Source: an uncultured Alphaproteobacteria bacterium (GTDB lineage Bacteria; Pseudomonadota; Alphaproteobacteria; HIMB59). Taken from it: a DNA stretch of 64,000 nt. Positions 20,696 through 30,391 of the stretch are shown here, piece after piece (positions within the stretch are counted from its first letter, which is position 1; every line of letters begins with the position of its first letter). The notes beneath the pieces were generated by a model. It was not told where the DNA came from. It saw nothing but the letters and a program-made list of their open reading frames with translations, and ran no database searches. A program made the translations under genes and the position numbers. The stretch lies in the NCBI GenBank assembly GCA_902521795.1, contig CABYSX010000006.1, positions 1-64,000 of the forward strand, written 5' to 3'.

Positions 20696-21409
20696 ATGAA
20701 TATAGAAATATCACTAGAGGATCTACTAAAAAATGGTTCTCACTTTGGCCACAATAAAAAAAGATGGAATCCAAAAATGGATAAATTTATTTATGGTGAA
20801 AAAAATGGTACTCACATACTAGATTTAAGGAAATCTCTTCCCTTAATAGAGAATGCTTTAAAATTTGCTCATGAATCGTCAAAAAATAAAAAAAAATTTT
20901 TATTCGTTTCAACCAAAAAACAACATGGTGAGATTATTGAAAATATTGCAAAAGAAACTAATAATTTTTTTGTAAACTTTAGATGGTTAGGGGGTATGAT
21001 TACTAATTGGAATACTGTTAAGAATTCTATCAATACTCTGAACAACTATGAAAATATTTTAAACAGTGAAGATACAGTTTTTACTAAAAAAGAATTATCA
21101 GATATAGAAAAAAAGAAGATTAGATTAGATAAGACATTGGGTGGAATTGTTGAAATGAAATCAACACCTGATGTAATTTTTATTATTGATACAAATCGAG
21201 AACATATAGCTGTTTTAGAGGCCAAAAAATTGGGAATACCAATTATTGGTATTGTTGACACTAATTGTGATCCAGACTTAATAGATTACCCAATACCTGC
21301 AAATGATGATGGTGTTAAATCTGTTCAATTTATTCTTGATAATTTTAAAAAAGTACTAGTTTCTAGTGAAGATAACACATCAGTGGAAAGCACAAACAAA
21401 AATGAGTAG
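20696..21409 (+). CDS. rpsB: 30S ribosomal protein S2
   Basis: S2 binds late to the 30S subunit and helps anchor S1. The 237 residues include GSHFGHNKKRWNPKM (about 14-28), FVNFRWLGGMITNW (about 95-108), and the conserved PDVIFIIDTNREHIAVLEA and IPIIGIVDTNCDP segments. The ATG is preceded at 5 nt by GGAGG, the strongest Shine-Dalgarno in the window, embedded in a predicted pseudoknot. The gene is followed by tsf with an 8-bp overlap, as usual. Confidence 0.97.
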   Translation: MNIEISLEDLLKNGSHFGHNKKRWNPKMDKFIYGEKNGTHILDLRKSLPLIENALKFAHESSKNKKKFLFVSTKKQHGEIIENIAKETNNFFVNFRWLGGMITNWNTVKNSINTLNNYENILNSEDTVFTKKELSDIEKKKIRLDKTLGGIVEMKSTPDVIFIIDTNREHIAVLEAKKLGIPIIGIVDTNCDPDLIDYPIPANDDGVKSVQFILDNFKKVLVSSEDNTSVESTNKNE

Positions 21410-22274
21410 TATGGAACTAATCAAAAAACTCAGAGATGCCACTGGTAGTGGAATTGTTGATTGCAAAAAAGCATTATCTGAAAATAATAATGATATAGAT
21501 GCATCAGTAAAATGGCTAAGAGAAAAAGGAATACTAAAAGCACAAAAAAAACAAGACAGAGAAACAAATGAGGGTGTTGTCTCATTCTATAATAATGAAT
21601 CAAACACAAATTTTACTGTTTGTAAGATTAAATGCGAAACTGATTTTGTGGCAAAAAATAATGATTTTTTAGATTTTGCTAAAACCCTATCAAAAGCTAT
21701 TCATGAAAATAAAGATATAAATGATCAGGGAACTGATGAAAATTTAGATAATTTAAAAATAAACAATAAGAAATTTAGCGATTGTCTTACAGATTTAATT
21801 TCAAAGATTGGCGAAAATATCCAAGTCGTCTCTTATAAAAAATATAATTCTGAAAAATCAATTTTCATTAGTTATCTTCATAATAAATATAATTCTAATT
21901 GCTCTAAAATTGGGTCGGTAGTTGAAATTTCTACAGATGATAAAGAGTCTGCATTGAAATTAGTTGACGATCTAAAGGTAATTGCTATGCAAATTTCTGC
22001 AATGAAGCCAATGGGAATTGATGAAAATTCTATAAAATCAAAAACTTTAGAAGATGAAAAAGATATAATTTTAAAACAATTGAATAATGTACCTGATGAC
22101 AAAAAAGATCAAATTATCCAAGGAAAATTAAATAAATTTTTAAAAGAAAATACTCTTTTAGGTCAAGCATTAATAACAGATCCAAAAAAGAGTGTGAGTT
22201 TATTTCTTAATGAAATTTCAAAAAATAATAATATAAGCCTTAACATCACATCCATGGATTTATATACTATCTAA
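21402..22274 (+). CDS. tsf: Elongation factor Ts
   Basis: EF-Ts exchanges GDP for GTP on EF-Tu. The 290 residues begin MSSMELIKKLRDATGSG, with the N-terminal UBA-like helix and VDCKKAL. TDFVAKN is the EF-Tu-contacting TDFV motif. ATG 21402 is chosen because the family starts close to this helix; an in-frame GTG at 21366 would add 12 residues inside rpsB, and ATG 21411 is a further option. It overlaps the rpsB stop, so the two are likely coupled. Confidence 0.95.
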   Translation: MSSMELIKKLRDATGSGIVDCKKALSENNNDIDASVKWLREKGILKAQKKQDRETNEGVVSFYNNESNTNFTVCKIKCETDFVAKNNDFLDFAKTLSKAIHENKDINDQGTDENLDNLKINNKKFSDCLTDLISKIGENIQVVSYKKYNSEKSIFISYLHNKYNSNCSKIGSVVEISTDDKESALKLVDDLKVIAMQISAMKPMGIDENSIKSKTLEDEKDIILKQLNNVPDDKKDQIIQGKLNKFLKENTLLGQALITDPKKSVSLFLNEISKNNNISLNITSMDLYTI

Positions 22275-22278
22275 GATA

Positions 22279-22989
22279 ATGTATAAGAATATCATGCTAA
22301 AGATATCTGGAGAGTCTTTAGCAGGATTAAATGAACAAGGTTTCGATTTTGATATTCTCAATGATCTTTCTAATAGTATAAAAAAACTTCAATCAAAGAA
22401 ATTAAAGATTTCTATTGTTCTGGGTGGGGGAAATTTTATAAGAGGTTCCTCTTTTTCTAATGGTGTTGTTGATAGAGTTACTTCAGATTACATGGGCATG
22501 TTAGGCACTGTAATAAATTCTTTAGCTTTACAATCTAATCTTAAAAAAATAGGTGTAGAGTCTAGAGTTATGACCGCTATAAGCATTAATAGAGTGGCAG
22601 AACCTTACATTAAAAATAAAGCATCAAATCATTTAGAAAAACACCGTGTTGTAATTTTTGCATCAGGAACTGGCAATCCTTTCTTCTCTACAGATACAGC
22701 TGCAGTACTTAGAGCTTCAGAAATGAAATCAGACGTTATTTTAAAAGGCACAAAAGTCGATGGTATATATAACAAAGATCCAGTTAATAATCCTAATGCA
22801 AAAAAAATATCACAAATTTCTTACTCTGATTATTTGAACAAAGATATTAAAGTCATGGATGCAACTGCTATAAGCTTGGCAAAAGATAGATCCCTTCCTA
22901 TTATCATTTTTTCTATCTTAAAAAGTTCTAATATATTAGATATTGTTGAGGGTAAGGGCTCATACTCAATCATTAAAGAGACCAAATAA
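22279..22989 (+). CDS. pyrH: Uridylate kinase
   Basis: PyrH phosphorylates UMP to UDP in pyrimidine nucleotide synthesis. The 236-residue amino-acid-kinase-fold protein shows MLKISGESLAG at the N-terminus, VLGGGNFIRGSSF, a DYMGMLGTVINSLAL segment, GTGNPFFSTDTAAVLRASE and KGTKVDGIYNKDP. This is the family pattern. It is placed rpsB-tsf-pyrH-frr, the order conserved in most bacteria. The stop overlaps the frr start (TAATG). Confidence 0.96.
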   Translation: MYKNIMLKISGESLAGLNEQGFDFDILNDLSNSIKKLQSKKLKISIVLGGGNFIRGSSFSNGVVDRVTSDYMGMLGTVINSLALQSNLKKIGVESRVMTAISINRVAEPYIKNKASNHLEKHRVVIFASGTGNPFFSTDTAAVLRASEMKSDVILKGTKVDGIYNKDPVNNPNAKKISQISYSDYLNKDIKVMDATAISLAKDRSLPIIIFSILKSSNILDIVEGKGSYSIIKETK

Positions 22990-23540
22990 TGTTTAACAAA
23001 GATAAATGTACTTTAGAAATGCAATCAAGCATTAATGCTTTTTCTAATGAATTAAAAAATATTAGGACTGGAAGAGTTTCTCCGGACATACTTAAAACTA
23101 TTGTTGTAGATAGTTATGGGTCAAAGACGCCTTTAACTCAACTTTCAAATGTAAACAACTTAGATAATATGACATTAAATGTAAATATTTGGGACTCATC
23201 TTTAGTCAAAATAATTGAAAAAACTATTTTAGACTCAAACCTTGGTGTAAACCCTCAAACTGATGGAACTAATATACTTTTAAAATTTCCTGAATTAACA
23301 GCAGAAAGAAGACAGGAATTAGTTAAGTTAATTTCTGAGATATCGGAAAACTTTAAAATTTCCATAAGAAGTATTCGTAGAAAACACATAGATGAGGTGA
23401 AAAATTTAGAAAAAGAGAAATTAATATCAATTGATGAAAGTAAAAAATTTCAAGATGATATTCAGAAAATTACCGATATATCTATAAAAGAAATAGATAA
23501 TATTTCTTTTTCAAAAGAGTCAGATATCTTAAAAGTTTAG
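22989..23540 (+). CDS. frr: Ribosome recycling factor
   Basis: RRF splits post-termination ribosomes together with EF-G. The 183 residues match the family's two-domain layout: a three-helix bundle (LKNIRTGRVSPDIL near the start; ERRQELVKLISE and IRRKHIDEVKNLEKEKLIS in the second half) with the small inserted beta domain (about 30-105). Length is typical (about 185). Follows pyrH in a TAATG overlap. Confidence 0.96.
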   Translation: MFNKDKCTLEMQSSINAFSNELKNIRTGRVSPDILKTIVVDSYGSKTPLTQLSNVNNLDNMTLNVNIWDSSLVKIIEKTILDSNLGVNPQTDGTNILLKFPELTAERRQELVKLISEISENFKISIRSIRRKHIDEVKNLEKEKLISIDESKKFQDDIQKITDISIKEIDNISFSKESDILKV

Positions 23541-23542
23541 TT

Positions 23543-24214
23543 TTGAATAATAAAATAAATCATGTGGCATTTATTATGGACGGTAATAATAGATGGTCAA
23601 AAAAAAATAATATAAATAGATATGAGTCTTATAAAAATGGCGCAAAAAAATTAATAGAAATTACCAACTTTATTTTTGAGAATTATGAGATTAATTATAT
23701 TTCGGCATTTGCATTGTCTAAACATAACTTTAAAAGAGGTTCTGTATTAATAGATATTATAAAAAAAGTTTTAATTGATTTTTTAGATCCATCAAAAGAA
23801 ATTAATAATTATAAATTTAAAGTTTTGTTTAAAGGCAATTTGAACTTTCTTCCAAAAAAAATTATTAAAAATTTAATGAAAGTAGAAAAAAAAAATTTAA
23901 ATAGTAAAAAAAGTCTTATCATCTTCTTAAATTATAGTGGTAAAGATGATATACTTAATGCATCAAAATCTTTATATAAATTTAAAAATCCAAGTCAAAA
24001 AAATTTCCTCGATCACCTTTCTTCTGCTGGAATACCAGATCCCGATATATTAATTCGGTCTGGTGGATACAAAAGAATTAGTGATTTTATGTTGTATCAA
24101 CTTTCTTTTACTGAACTTTTTTTTACTGATAAATTATGGCCAAATATAAGTAAATATGATGTAAAAAGATTTTTAGAACAATTCAATAAGATAGATCGAA
24201 AATTTGGTAATTGA
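23543..24214 (+). CDS. uppS: Undecaprenyl diphosphate synthase (divergent)
   Basis: UppS makes the C55 lipid carrier for peptidoglycan and LPS. The 223 residues keep the catalytic aspartate (D13 in HVAFIMDGNNRW), LSKHNFKRG, NYSGKDDI, and IPDPDILIRSGGYKRISDF with the distal glutamate in FTELFF. Several usually fixed positions differ: GNGRW reads GNNRW, the GHxxG histidine is tyrosine, and RTxGE reads RSGGY. The start is TTG at 23543; the next ATG is the one inside MDGN, too late. Position frr-uppS-cdsA-dxr supports the call. Confidence 0.9.
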   Translation: MNNKINHVAFIMDGNNRWSKKNNINRYESYKNGAKKLIEITNFIFENYEINYISAFALSKHNFKRGSVLIDIIKKVLIDFLDPSKEINNYKFKVLFKGNLNFLPKKIIKNLMKVEKKNLNSKKSLIIFLNYSGKDDILNASKSLYKFKNPSQKNFLDHLSSAGIPDPDILIRSGGYKRISDFMLYQLSFTELFFTDKLWPNISKYDVKRFLEQFNKIDRKFGN

Positions 24215-24917
24215 TAAAAACAGAATAGTTATTGGTTCGCTAATACTATTATTTTTTATATTTGGTTATTTTATAAAATTAGACTATTTAATTTTACTAT
24301 CTATTACATCTTTAGTTATTTATGAATTATATAAATCAAAATTTATAAATAATTTCTATGATTATATAATTCTTATTTTATTTATGATTATGTTTCCAGT
24401 TTTAAATAATAATTATGAATTTATAGTTTTTATAAATATTTTTCTTATTTTTTTAGTCCTAATTAATATATTGTTCCCTAGTTTTTATATAAAAAAAATT
24501 TTTCTAATATGTGTTTTGATCTTCATTTACAATTTTTTTTGTATTTATTATATAGATAGAAATCTTCTTTATTTCACAATATTTATTGCTTTTTTTAATG
24601 ATACTATGGCATACGTTTTCGGAAAATTGATTAAAGGACCTTTGATAATTCCCTCAATAAGCCCTAATAAAACATGGTCTGGAACAATTTTATCTTTCTT
24701 TCTTAGTTTCTTTATAATTTATCAGTACAATCCATCTATATTAATATCTTCTCTATTATCTGTTTCTTTATTTTTTGGTGACATTTTCTACTCATATATT
24801 AAAAGAAAAAATAATTTAAAAGATTTTTCTAAATTACTTCTTAATCATGGTGGAATATTAGATAGATTAGACAGTATGTTCTTTTTTATTATAATTATGA
24901 TTTTTAATTTAATATGA
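24204..24917 (+). CDS. cdsA: Phosphatidate cytidylyltransferase
   Basis: CdsA makes CDP-diacylglycerol for phospholipid synthesis in the inner membrane. The 237-residue protein is highly hydrophobic. It carries the family signature near its C-terminus: SYIKRKNNLKD, then HGGILDRLDS, with one deviation (leucine where proline usually precedes the HGG). SPNKTWSGTI in the middle is the substrate-binding segment. The start is TTG at 24204, overlapping uppS by 11 bp. Overlaps dxr by 4 bp. Confidence 0.92.
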   Translation: MVIDKNRIVIGSLILLFFIFGYFIKLDYLILLSITSLVIYELYKSKFINNFYDYIILILFMIMFPVLNNNYEFIVFINIFLIFLVLINILFPSFYIKKIFLICVLIFIYNFFCIYYIDRNLLYFTIFIAFFNDTMAYVFGKLIKGPLIIPSISPNKTWSGTILSFFLSFFIIYQYNPSILISSLLSVSLFFGDIFYSYIKRKNNLKDFSKLLLNHGGILDRLDSMFFFIIIMIFNLI

Positions 24918-26008
24918 TTCCAAAAATTTTAATAATAGGTTCTACAGGTAAGCTTGGTACCAAATTATTAAATTTTTGTAATACAAATAAAATAAATATT
25001 TTTGCTATTACATGTTTTGACAACAATCAATTACTTCTTAAACAATCTAGAAAATGTAAAATAAAATTCTTTTTTAAATTAAGTAATACTAAAGATGCTT
25101 CAGATTTTAAATTATTCTTAAAGAAAAAAAAAATTGATATTATTTATTTTTTAGATTATGGGTTTAGATCACTTGTTTATGCAGATATTTTTTTAAATAA
25201 TAATCACAACTCTTATATTGCAATAGCTAATAAAGAAATGATTATAGCTGGTGGTGATACACTTATTAATAAAATACAAAAAACTAAAAATAAATTAATA
25301 CCATTAGACTCAGAACATTTTTCTCTTAAAAATAATAATTTTAATAATAAAAATTTAAGTAAAGTTTATATTACAGCTTCTGGTGGCCCCTTTTATTTCA
25401 AAAAGAATATTAATTTAAATAATGTAAGATTAAAAAAGGTACTTGATCACCCAAAATGGAAAATGGGTATTAATAATACAATTGATTCATCAAACTTCAT
25501 AAATAAAATTTTAGAAATTTATGAACTTTCTATAATTTATAAAATTGATTTAAATAGAATTGATTTTTTAGTATCAAGAGAAGCTTATATTCACAGTATA
25601 GTGATTTATAATGATAATATTGTTAATATAAATTGTTTTAATAATAATATGATTTATACATTAGTTAATCCATTATTACACTTTTATCCATCTGCTAAGC
25701 TGAAGACTAGAACAACTTTTTTAAAAAATAAAATGTTAAAAGTAGAAAGATTCAATGACAAACGCTTTAAAATTAACAAGTACCTAAAAATTTTAAAAAA
25801 TTTAACACCTGATAAGCAAATTACCTTTATGATTTTAAATAATATAGTACAAAAAAAATACTTATCCGAAGAAATACGTTATAATGAGATAATTAAGTAC
25901 ATAATGAAATACCTGAATATTAAAAAACAATCTCCAAAGTTTAAAACTCTTAATGATAGACTTAAATTTATTGATTCAATAAAATTATATTATGATACAA
26001 AAATTTAA
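24914..26008 (+). CDS. dxr: 1-deoxy-D-xylulose 5-phosphate reductoisomerase
   Basis: DXR makes MEP, the first committed step of the non-mevalonate isoprenoid pathway (ispDF is also in this window). The 364 residues keep the NADPH loop (GSTGKLG), AIANKEMIIAGG, the metal ligands in PLDSEHFSL, TASGGPF, HPKWKMG and TIDSSNFINKILE, so the active site looks intact. The later HPQSxxHS and PDMRTPIAY regions are strongly changed and the protein is some 25-30 residues short. It overlaps bamA by 17 bp; the rseP gene normally between them is missing. Confidence 0.92.
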   Translation: MIPKILIIGSTGKLGTKLLNFCNTNKINIFAITCFDNNQLLLKQSRKCKIKFFFKLSNTKDASDFKLFLKKKKIDIIYFLDYGFRSLVYADIFLNNNHNSYIAIANKEMIIAGGDTLINKIQKTKNKLIPLDSEHFSLKNNNFNNKNLSKVYITASGGPFYFKKNINLNNVRLKKVLDHPKWKMGINNTIDSSNFINKILEIYELSIIYKIDLNRIDFLVSREAYIHSIVIYNDNIVNINCFNNNMIYTLVNPLLHFYPSAKLKTRTTFLKNKMLKVERFNDKRFKINKYLKILKNLTPDKQITFMILNNIVQKKYLSEEIRYNEIIKYIMKYLNIKKQSPKFKTLNDRLKFIDSIKLYYDTKI

Positions 26009-28232
26009 AATATTAATATATTCGTTATTAATATTTTTTAATGTTGTCAACTTACTTGCAAACAACTTAAATATTAATGGACTATCTAAATTAACCCTTA
26101 ATGATCTTCAAACACAAACATCTATTGATCTAAATATGGATTTTTTTTCTAATGATGACATAGACATATTGTTAAAAGACTTTTATAAATCAGATTTAAT
26201 CTTTGCTTTAAAATACAAAAAAGATAATGACAATCATTATCTTACAATCCAAGAAAATAAATTAATTGAGAATATTTTTTTTAACGGAAATATAAAAATT
26301 GATGATGATCTGTTATTACAAAATATCTCAGCAAAAAAAAATAGCTTTATTAACAAAAATAATATCAATGACGATATTAAATTAATTAAAAGTATTTATA
26401 AAGTTAAAGGTTTTAATAATGTTAATGTTGTAGTTTCCACAGAAAAATACTCAAATGATAGAATAAACCTTATCTATGAAATAACTGAAAATAATCAATC
26501 TCAAATAAGTAGGATTAAATTTATTGGAAACACTTCCTATTCCGATAGATACTTATTGTCTTTAATTAACACAAAATCCAGAAATTTCTATAATATATTC
26601 ACCTCTGGTTCTAATTTAAATATAGAAAATTTTAAATTTGATGTAGGTAAAGTTAAATCTTTTTATAAGCAGAAGGGATATTTTGATGTCAATGTTGAAT
26701 TTAATATTACTGAAATCTCATCTAACAAATATACAGTTAATTTTTATGTAGATGAAGGAGACAGATTAAAGTTAGATACATTTGACATTGATACATCAAA
26801 ATTAATCATTTCTGATAAAATAGACAAAAATTTTAATAAATTTTTAGATAAGATGTCTAAAAATAATCTTTTTTATGATCAAATAATAATTGATAATTTT
26901 GTTAATAAAATTAACAAAATTTTAATTAGCAACAATAATTTTAATACAATTTTTGTCTCTAATTTAGAAAGATATTCAGAAAAAAATAAACTAATTTTTA
27001 ATCAAAAAAAGGTTTCACTCTCAACTATAAATAAAATCAACATAGTTGGTAACACTATTACAAAAGATAGAACTTTAAGATCTAAATTACCATTTGAACC
27101 AGGGGACTATTTTAACAGTAATTTAATAAATGTAACAAAAAAAGAATTATTGAGTAATAAATATATCAATGATGTAAATATAACAAGTGTTACAAATGAA
27201 GGAATATCTAATATTACTATTGATATTGAGGAGAATAAAAAAACAGGTAAGTTTTTAGCTGGTGGTACCTTTTCAGGTGATAATGGTGCTGGTTTAACTC
27301 TGTCCGCTAATGATGATAACATATTTGGAACAGGTAATAGTTTAGATACTAATCTTACAGCAAATGATGAAGATATATTATTTAGATTATCTCTTGTACA
27401 ATATCCTGTATCTTTATCAAAAATTCGAAATAGTTATACAATTTTCAATAATGAATCAGATCTAATCAATTCTTTTGGTTTTAAGAGTGATGAATTAGGG
27501 ATACTTTACTCAATTAATTTTGCTTATGATGAATTAATAAATATAACTTCAGGCTTATCTTATAAAGTATCTGATAGGCATTCTGCTAAAAAGAGTATTA
27601 CTTCAATAAACGATAATATAGGTGAATATAATATTTATACTTTAAGTACATCCTTGCAACAAGATAGCACAAATGATTTTCTTTATCCTACTGATGGAGT
27701 TTCAAACAGTATTTTTTTTGAATATTCGCCTAAAGATTTGTCCGATGATAGTTATTATAAGTTTGTAATTAAAAGTGATATCTATAGAAAGTTTAAAAAT
27801 TCGAACAGATTTTTATTTCTATCAAATGATTTTGGCTTTGCAGAGTCACTTGAAGGTAATCTTAGTACTATAAATTCATTTAGTCTTGGAGGTATGAATT
27901 TTAAAGGTTTTGAGTATAGAGGTGTAGGTCCTAAACAAGATGATATTTACATAGGTGGTAATAAATTTTTTACTAGTACAATTGGTTATGGTGGATCATT
28001 TCTTTTTGATGACAAGGATAACGTTAATACAAAACTGTTTTATTCTTTAGGGTCAATTTGGGATAGTGATTACTCAAATAATAATGAAGTTGATATTAGA
28101 TCGTCATTAGGTCTATCATTAGATATTTTAACAGCTATTGGTCCTATTTCCTTTTCCTACGCTATACCAATAGATAAAAATAAAAATGATAAAACCAATG
28201 AGTTTAATTTTTCAATAGGTACCTCTTTTTAG
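25992..28232 (+). CDS. bamA: Outer membrane protein assembly factor BamA
   Basis: BamA inserts beta-barrel proteins into the outer membrane. The 746 residues begin with a signal peptide (hydrophobic about 8-24, likely cleaved after LLA). A series of POTRA repeats follows (about 25-410; e.g. KFIGNTSYSDRYLLSLI and INIVGNTITKDRTLRSKL). The Omp85 barrel then runs to the C-terminus. The conserved barrel motif appears as GGMNFKGFEYRGVGPK, in place of the usual VRGF/Y. The protein ends in phenylalanine (FNFSIGTSF), the outer-membrane signature. Normally followed by skp, which is absent. Confidence 0.94.
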   Translation: MIQKFKILIYSLLIFFNVVNLLANNLNINGLSKLTLNDLQTQTSIDLNMDFFSNDDIDILLKDFYKSDLIFALKYKKDNDNHYLTIQENKLIENIFFNGNIKIDDDLLLQNISAKKNSFINKNNINDDIKLIKSIYKVKGFNNVNVVVSTEKYSNDRINLIYEITENNQSQISRIKFIGNTSYSDRYLLSLINTKSRNFYNIFTSGSNLNIENFKFDVGKVKSFYKQKGYFDVNVEFNITEISSNKYTVNFYVDEGDRLKLDTFDIDTSKLIISDKIDKNFNKFLDKMSKNNLFYDQIIIDNFVNKINKILISNNNFNTIFVSNLERYSEKNKLIFNQKKVSLSTINKINIVGNTITKDRTLRSKLPFEPGDYFNSNLINVTKKELLSNKYINDVNITSVTNEGISNITIDIEENKKTGKFLAGGTFSGDNGAGLTLSANDDNIFGTGNSLDTNLTANDEDILFRLSLVQYPVSLSKIRNSYTIFNNESDLINSFGFKSDELGILYSINFAYDELINITSGLSYKVSDRHSAKKSITSINDNIGEYNIYTLSTSLQQDSTNDFLYPTDGVSNSIFFEYSPKDLSDDSYYKFVIKSDIYRKFKNSNRFLFLSNDFGFAESLEGNLSTINSFSLGGMNFKGFEYRGVGPKQDDIYIGGNKFFTSTIGYGGSFLFDDKDNVNTKLFYSLGSIWDSDYSNNNEVDIRSSLGLSLDILTAIGPISFSYAIPIDKNKNDKTNEFNFSIGTSF

Positions 28233-28238
28233 AAAGTT

Positions 28239-29222
28239 ATGTTAAAATTCCAAAGAAAAAATTTTTTTTCTTTAATAAACAATTCATATACTGATGATAT
28301 AATAAAAATTATAGATTGCGAAATTAGGTCTAAAAGGTTAGTAAATAAATTTAAAATATCTGATGTATCTTCTTTAGATATTTTAAGAGAAAATTCAATC
28401 TTATTCTTAGATAATGAGCCAAAATTTTCTAAATTAAATTTTGATAATATTCTCTTAATTACTTCTAAAGTAAAAATTTTTAATAATAAAAAACTTAAAA
28501 ATTGTATACTTGTAAATAATTTAAATTATTCTTGGAATACTATAATAAATCATATTTATTCTCATGAAGATGATTTAAAATATAGTGATGATTTTATCTA
28601 CAATAATAATTCATATATTTCTAAAAATGCAAAAATTGATCCATCATCAAAAATCTTTAATAATTGTGTTATCGGTAAGGGTGTTGAAATTGGAAAAAAT
28701 TGTATAATTAAGAATAATGTTGTCATAAAAAATTCTCTAATTAAAAATAATGTTGTTATCTGTGATAATACTTCAATTGGAACTACTGGATTTGGTTTCG
28801 ACTCTCGAAAGAGAGGTTCTTCTTTTTTAAGTCCACAAATAGGTATTGTAATTATTGATGATAATGTCCATATCGGATCAGGATGTTCTATCGATAGAGG
28901 AAAGATTGATTACACATACATTGGTAAAAATTCCATGTTAGATAATTTAGTTCATATTGCTCATAATGTTTTAATTGGTGAAAATGCTTGTATTGCTGGT
29001 CAAACTGGTATCTCAGGAAGTGTGGTAATAGGTAATAATGTTACAGTTGGTGGTCAAGCTGGTTTTGCCGGGCACATAAAGGTTGGAGATAATGTTATAG
29101 TAGCCGCCAAAAGTGGAGTAACTAAAAATATTACAAATAATTCTGTAGTTGCTGGTTTCCCCGCTATTGATATAAAAGAATGGAAAAAAAGTATAATTAG
29201 ACAACGTAAAAATGGACATTAA
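28239..29222 (+). CDS. lpxD: UDP-3-O-acylglucosamine N-acyltransferase
   Basis: LpxD adds the second acyl chain in lipid A synthesis. The 327 residues have an N-terminal uridine-binding domain (about 1-100). A left-handed beta-helix of hexapeptide repeats follows (about 110-310), with the catalytic histidine in [20 protein letters not shown]. The C-terminus is a short helix. Located bamA-lpxD-fabZ-lpxA-lpxI-lpxB, the usual lipid A cluster. Overlaps fabZ by 11 bp. Confidence 0.95.
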   Translation: MLKFQRKNFFSLINNSYTDDIIKIIDCEIRSKRLVNKFKISDVSSLDILRENSILFLDNEPKFSKLNFDNILLITSKVKIFNNKKLKNCILVNNLNYSWNTIINHIYSHEDDLKYSDDFIYNNNSYISKNAKIDPSSKIFNNCVIGKGVEIGKNCIIKNNVVIKNSLIKNNVVICDNTSIGTTGFGFDSRKRGSSFLSPQIGIVIIDDNVHIGSGCSIDRGKIDYTYIGKNSMLDNLVHIAHNVLIGENACIAGQTGISGSVVIGNNVTVGGQAGFAGHIKVGDNVIVAAKSGVTKNITNNSVVAGFPAIDIKEWKKSIIRQRKNGH

Positions 29223-29658
29223 CGAAATTCAAAAAATATTACCACACAGGTATCCCTTTTTATTAATAGATAGAATAATTGATTTCGAGCCAGATATTTC
29301 AGCACATGCTATAAAATGTGTAACCATCAATGAACCTTTTTTTCAGGGACATTTCCCAGGAAGACCTCTTATGCCCGGTGTTTTAGTTGTAGAAGCTATA
29401 GTTCAAGCAGCATGTTTTACAGTTGCTATGAAACTTAAGGGTTCTATGAAAAGTCCAAGTGTATCTTTTATGACAATTGATAAGTGTAAGTTTAGAAAAC
29501 CAATTATACCTGGCGATGTATTAGATCTTAAAGTCATTAGATTAAATAAAGTTAAGAATGTTTACAAATTTGAAGGAAAATGCCTTGTAAATGATGTTAT
29601 ACATGCACAATGTATTTTTTCTGCGATGATTCATGACGTCCCAGATACATCCAAGTAG
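29212..29658 (+). CDS. fabZ: 3-hydroxyacyl-[acyl-carrier-protein] dehydratase
   Basis: FabZ dehydrates beta-hydroxyacyl-ACP in fatty acid elongation. The 148-residue hot-dog protein has [13 protein letters not shown] at the N-terminus and the active site in [16 protein letters not shown], with H47 and E61 as the catalytic pair. Length is typical. It lies inside the lipid A gene cluster as in most Gram-negatives, where it competes with LpxA for hydroxyacyl-ACP. Overlaps lpxD and lpxA. Confidence 0.96.
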   Translation: MDINEIQKILPHRYPFLLIDRIIDFEPDISAHAIKCVTINEPFFQGHFPGRPLMPGVLVVEAIVQAACFTVAMKLKGSMKSPSVSFMTIDKCKFRKPIIPGDVLDLKVIRLNKVKNVYKFEGKCLVNDVIHAQCIFSAMIHDVPDTSK

Positions 29659-30391
29659 TTCTTTAAGTAAATCTGTTCAATTAGGTGAAAACGTAATAAT
29701 TGGTCCTTATTGCTATTTAGAGGGTAATATCAAAATTGATAGTGGCACCGTATTAAAATCTCATATCTCAATCACAGGAAATACATCTATTGGAAAAGAT
29801 AATATTTTTTATCCATTCTCAAATATAGGATGTGACCCTCAAGACCAAAAATTTTCTGGAGAAGATAGTTTTTTAGAAATTGGTAATTCTAATATATTTA
29901 GGGAAAATGTAACAATTAGCAAGGGTACTAAAGATGGAGGCATGTTAACTAAGATAAAAGATAATAATCTTTTTATGACAGGTGTTCACATAGCCCATGA
30001 TTGCAAAATTAATAATAATAACATACTTGTTAATCAAGTAACATTGGGTGGTCATGTTAATATTAATGATTATGTAGTTATAGGAGGTTTATCAGCAGTT
30101 ATACAATTCGTTACTATTGGTTCTTACTCAATGGTTGGAGGGATGAGTGGTATAGATAAAAATGTTTTACCATTTAGTTTAGTTATCGGTAACAGAGCTA
30201 AATTAAGAGGATTAAACCTAGTTGGTATTAGAAGACATAAATTTAATAAAGACCAGATTAATAAAATTAATAATTTACATGAAACTTTTATAAATAAGGA
30301 TGCTATCCTCTCTACAGACGATAAAGTAGAAAAAATCTTTATAGAATATAAATCAATTTTAAATGAAAAACTTGGCCACATCCAAAAATGA
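29633..30391 (+). CDS. lpxA: UDP-N-acetylglucosamine O-acyltransferase
   Basis: LpxA performs the first step of lipid A synthesis. The 252 residues form a hexapeptide-repeat beta-helix from [20 protein letters not shown] (about 5-24) on. The catalytic histidine is in GVHIAHDCKI, and IGGLSAVIQFVTIG comes later. The C-terminal helical domain (about 190-252) with GLNLVGIRRHKFNKDQI is characteristic. Start ATG 29633 overlaps fabZ by 26 bp; the end overlaps lpxI by 29 bp, one of the larger overlaps here. Confidence 0.95.
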   Translation: MTSQIHPSSSLSKSVQLGENVIIGPYCYLEGNIKIDSGTVLKSHISITGNTSIGKDNIFYPFSNIGCDPQDQKFSGEDSFLEIGNSNIFRENVTISKGTKDGGMLTKIKDNNLFMTGVHIAHDCKINNNNILVNQVTLGGHVNINDYVVIGGLSAVIQFVTIGSYSMVGGMSGIDKNVLPFSLVIGNRAKLRGLNLVGIRRHKFNKDQINKINNLHETFINKDAILSTDDKVEKIFIEYKSILNEKLGHIQK

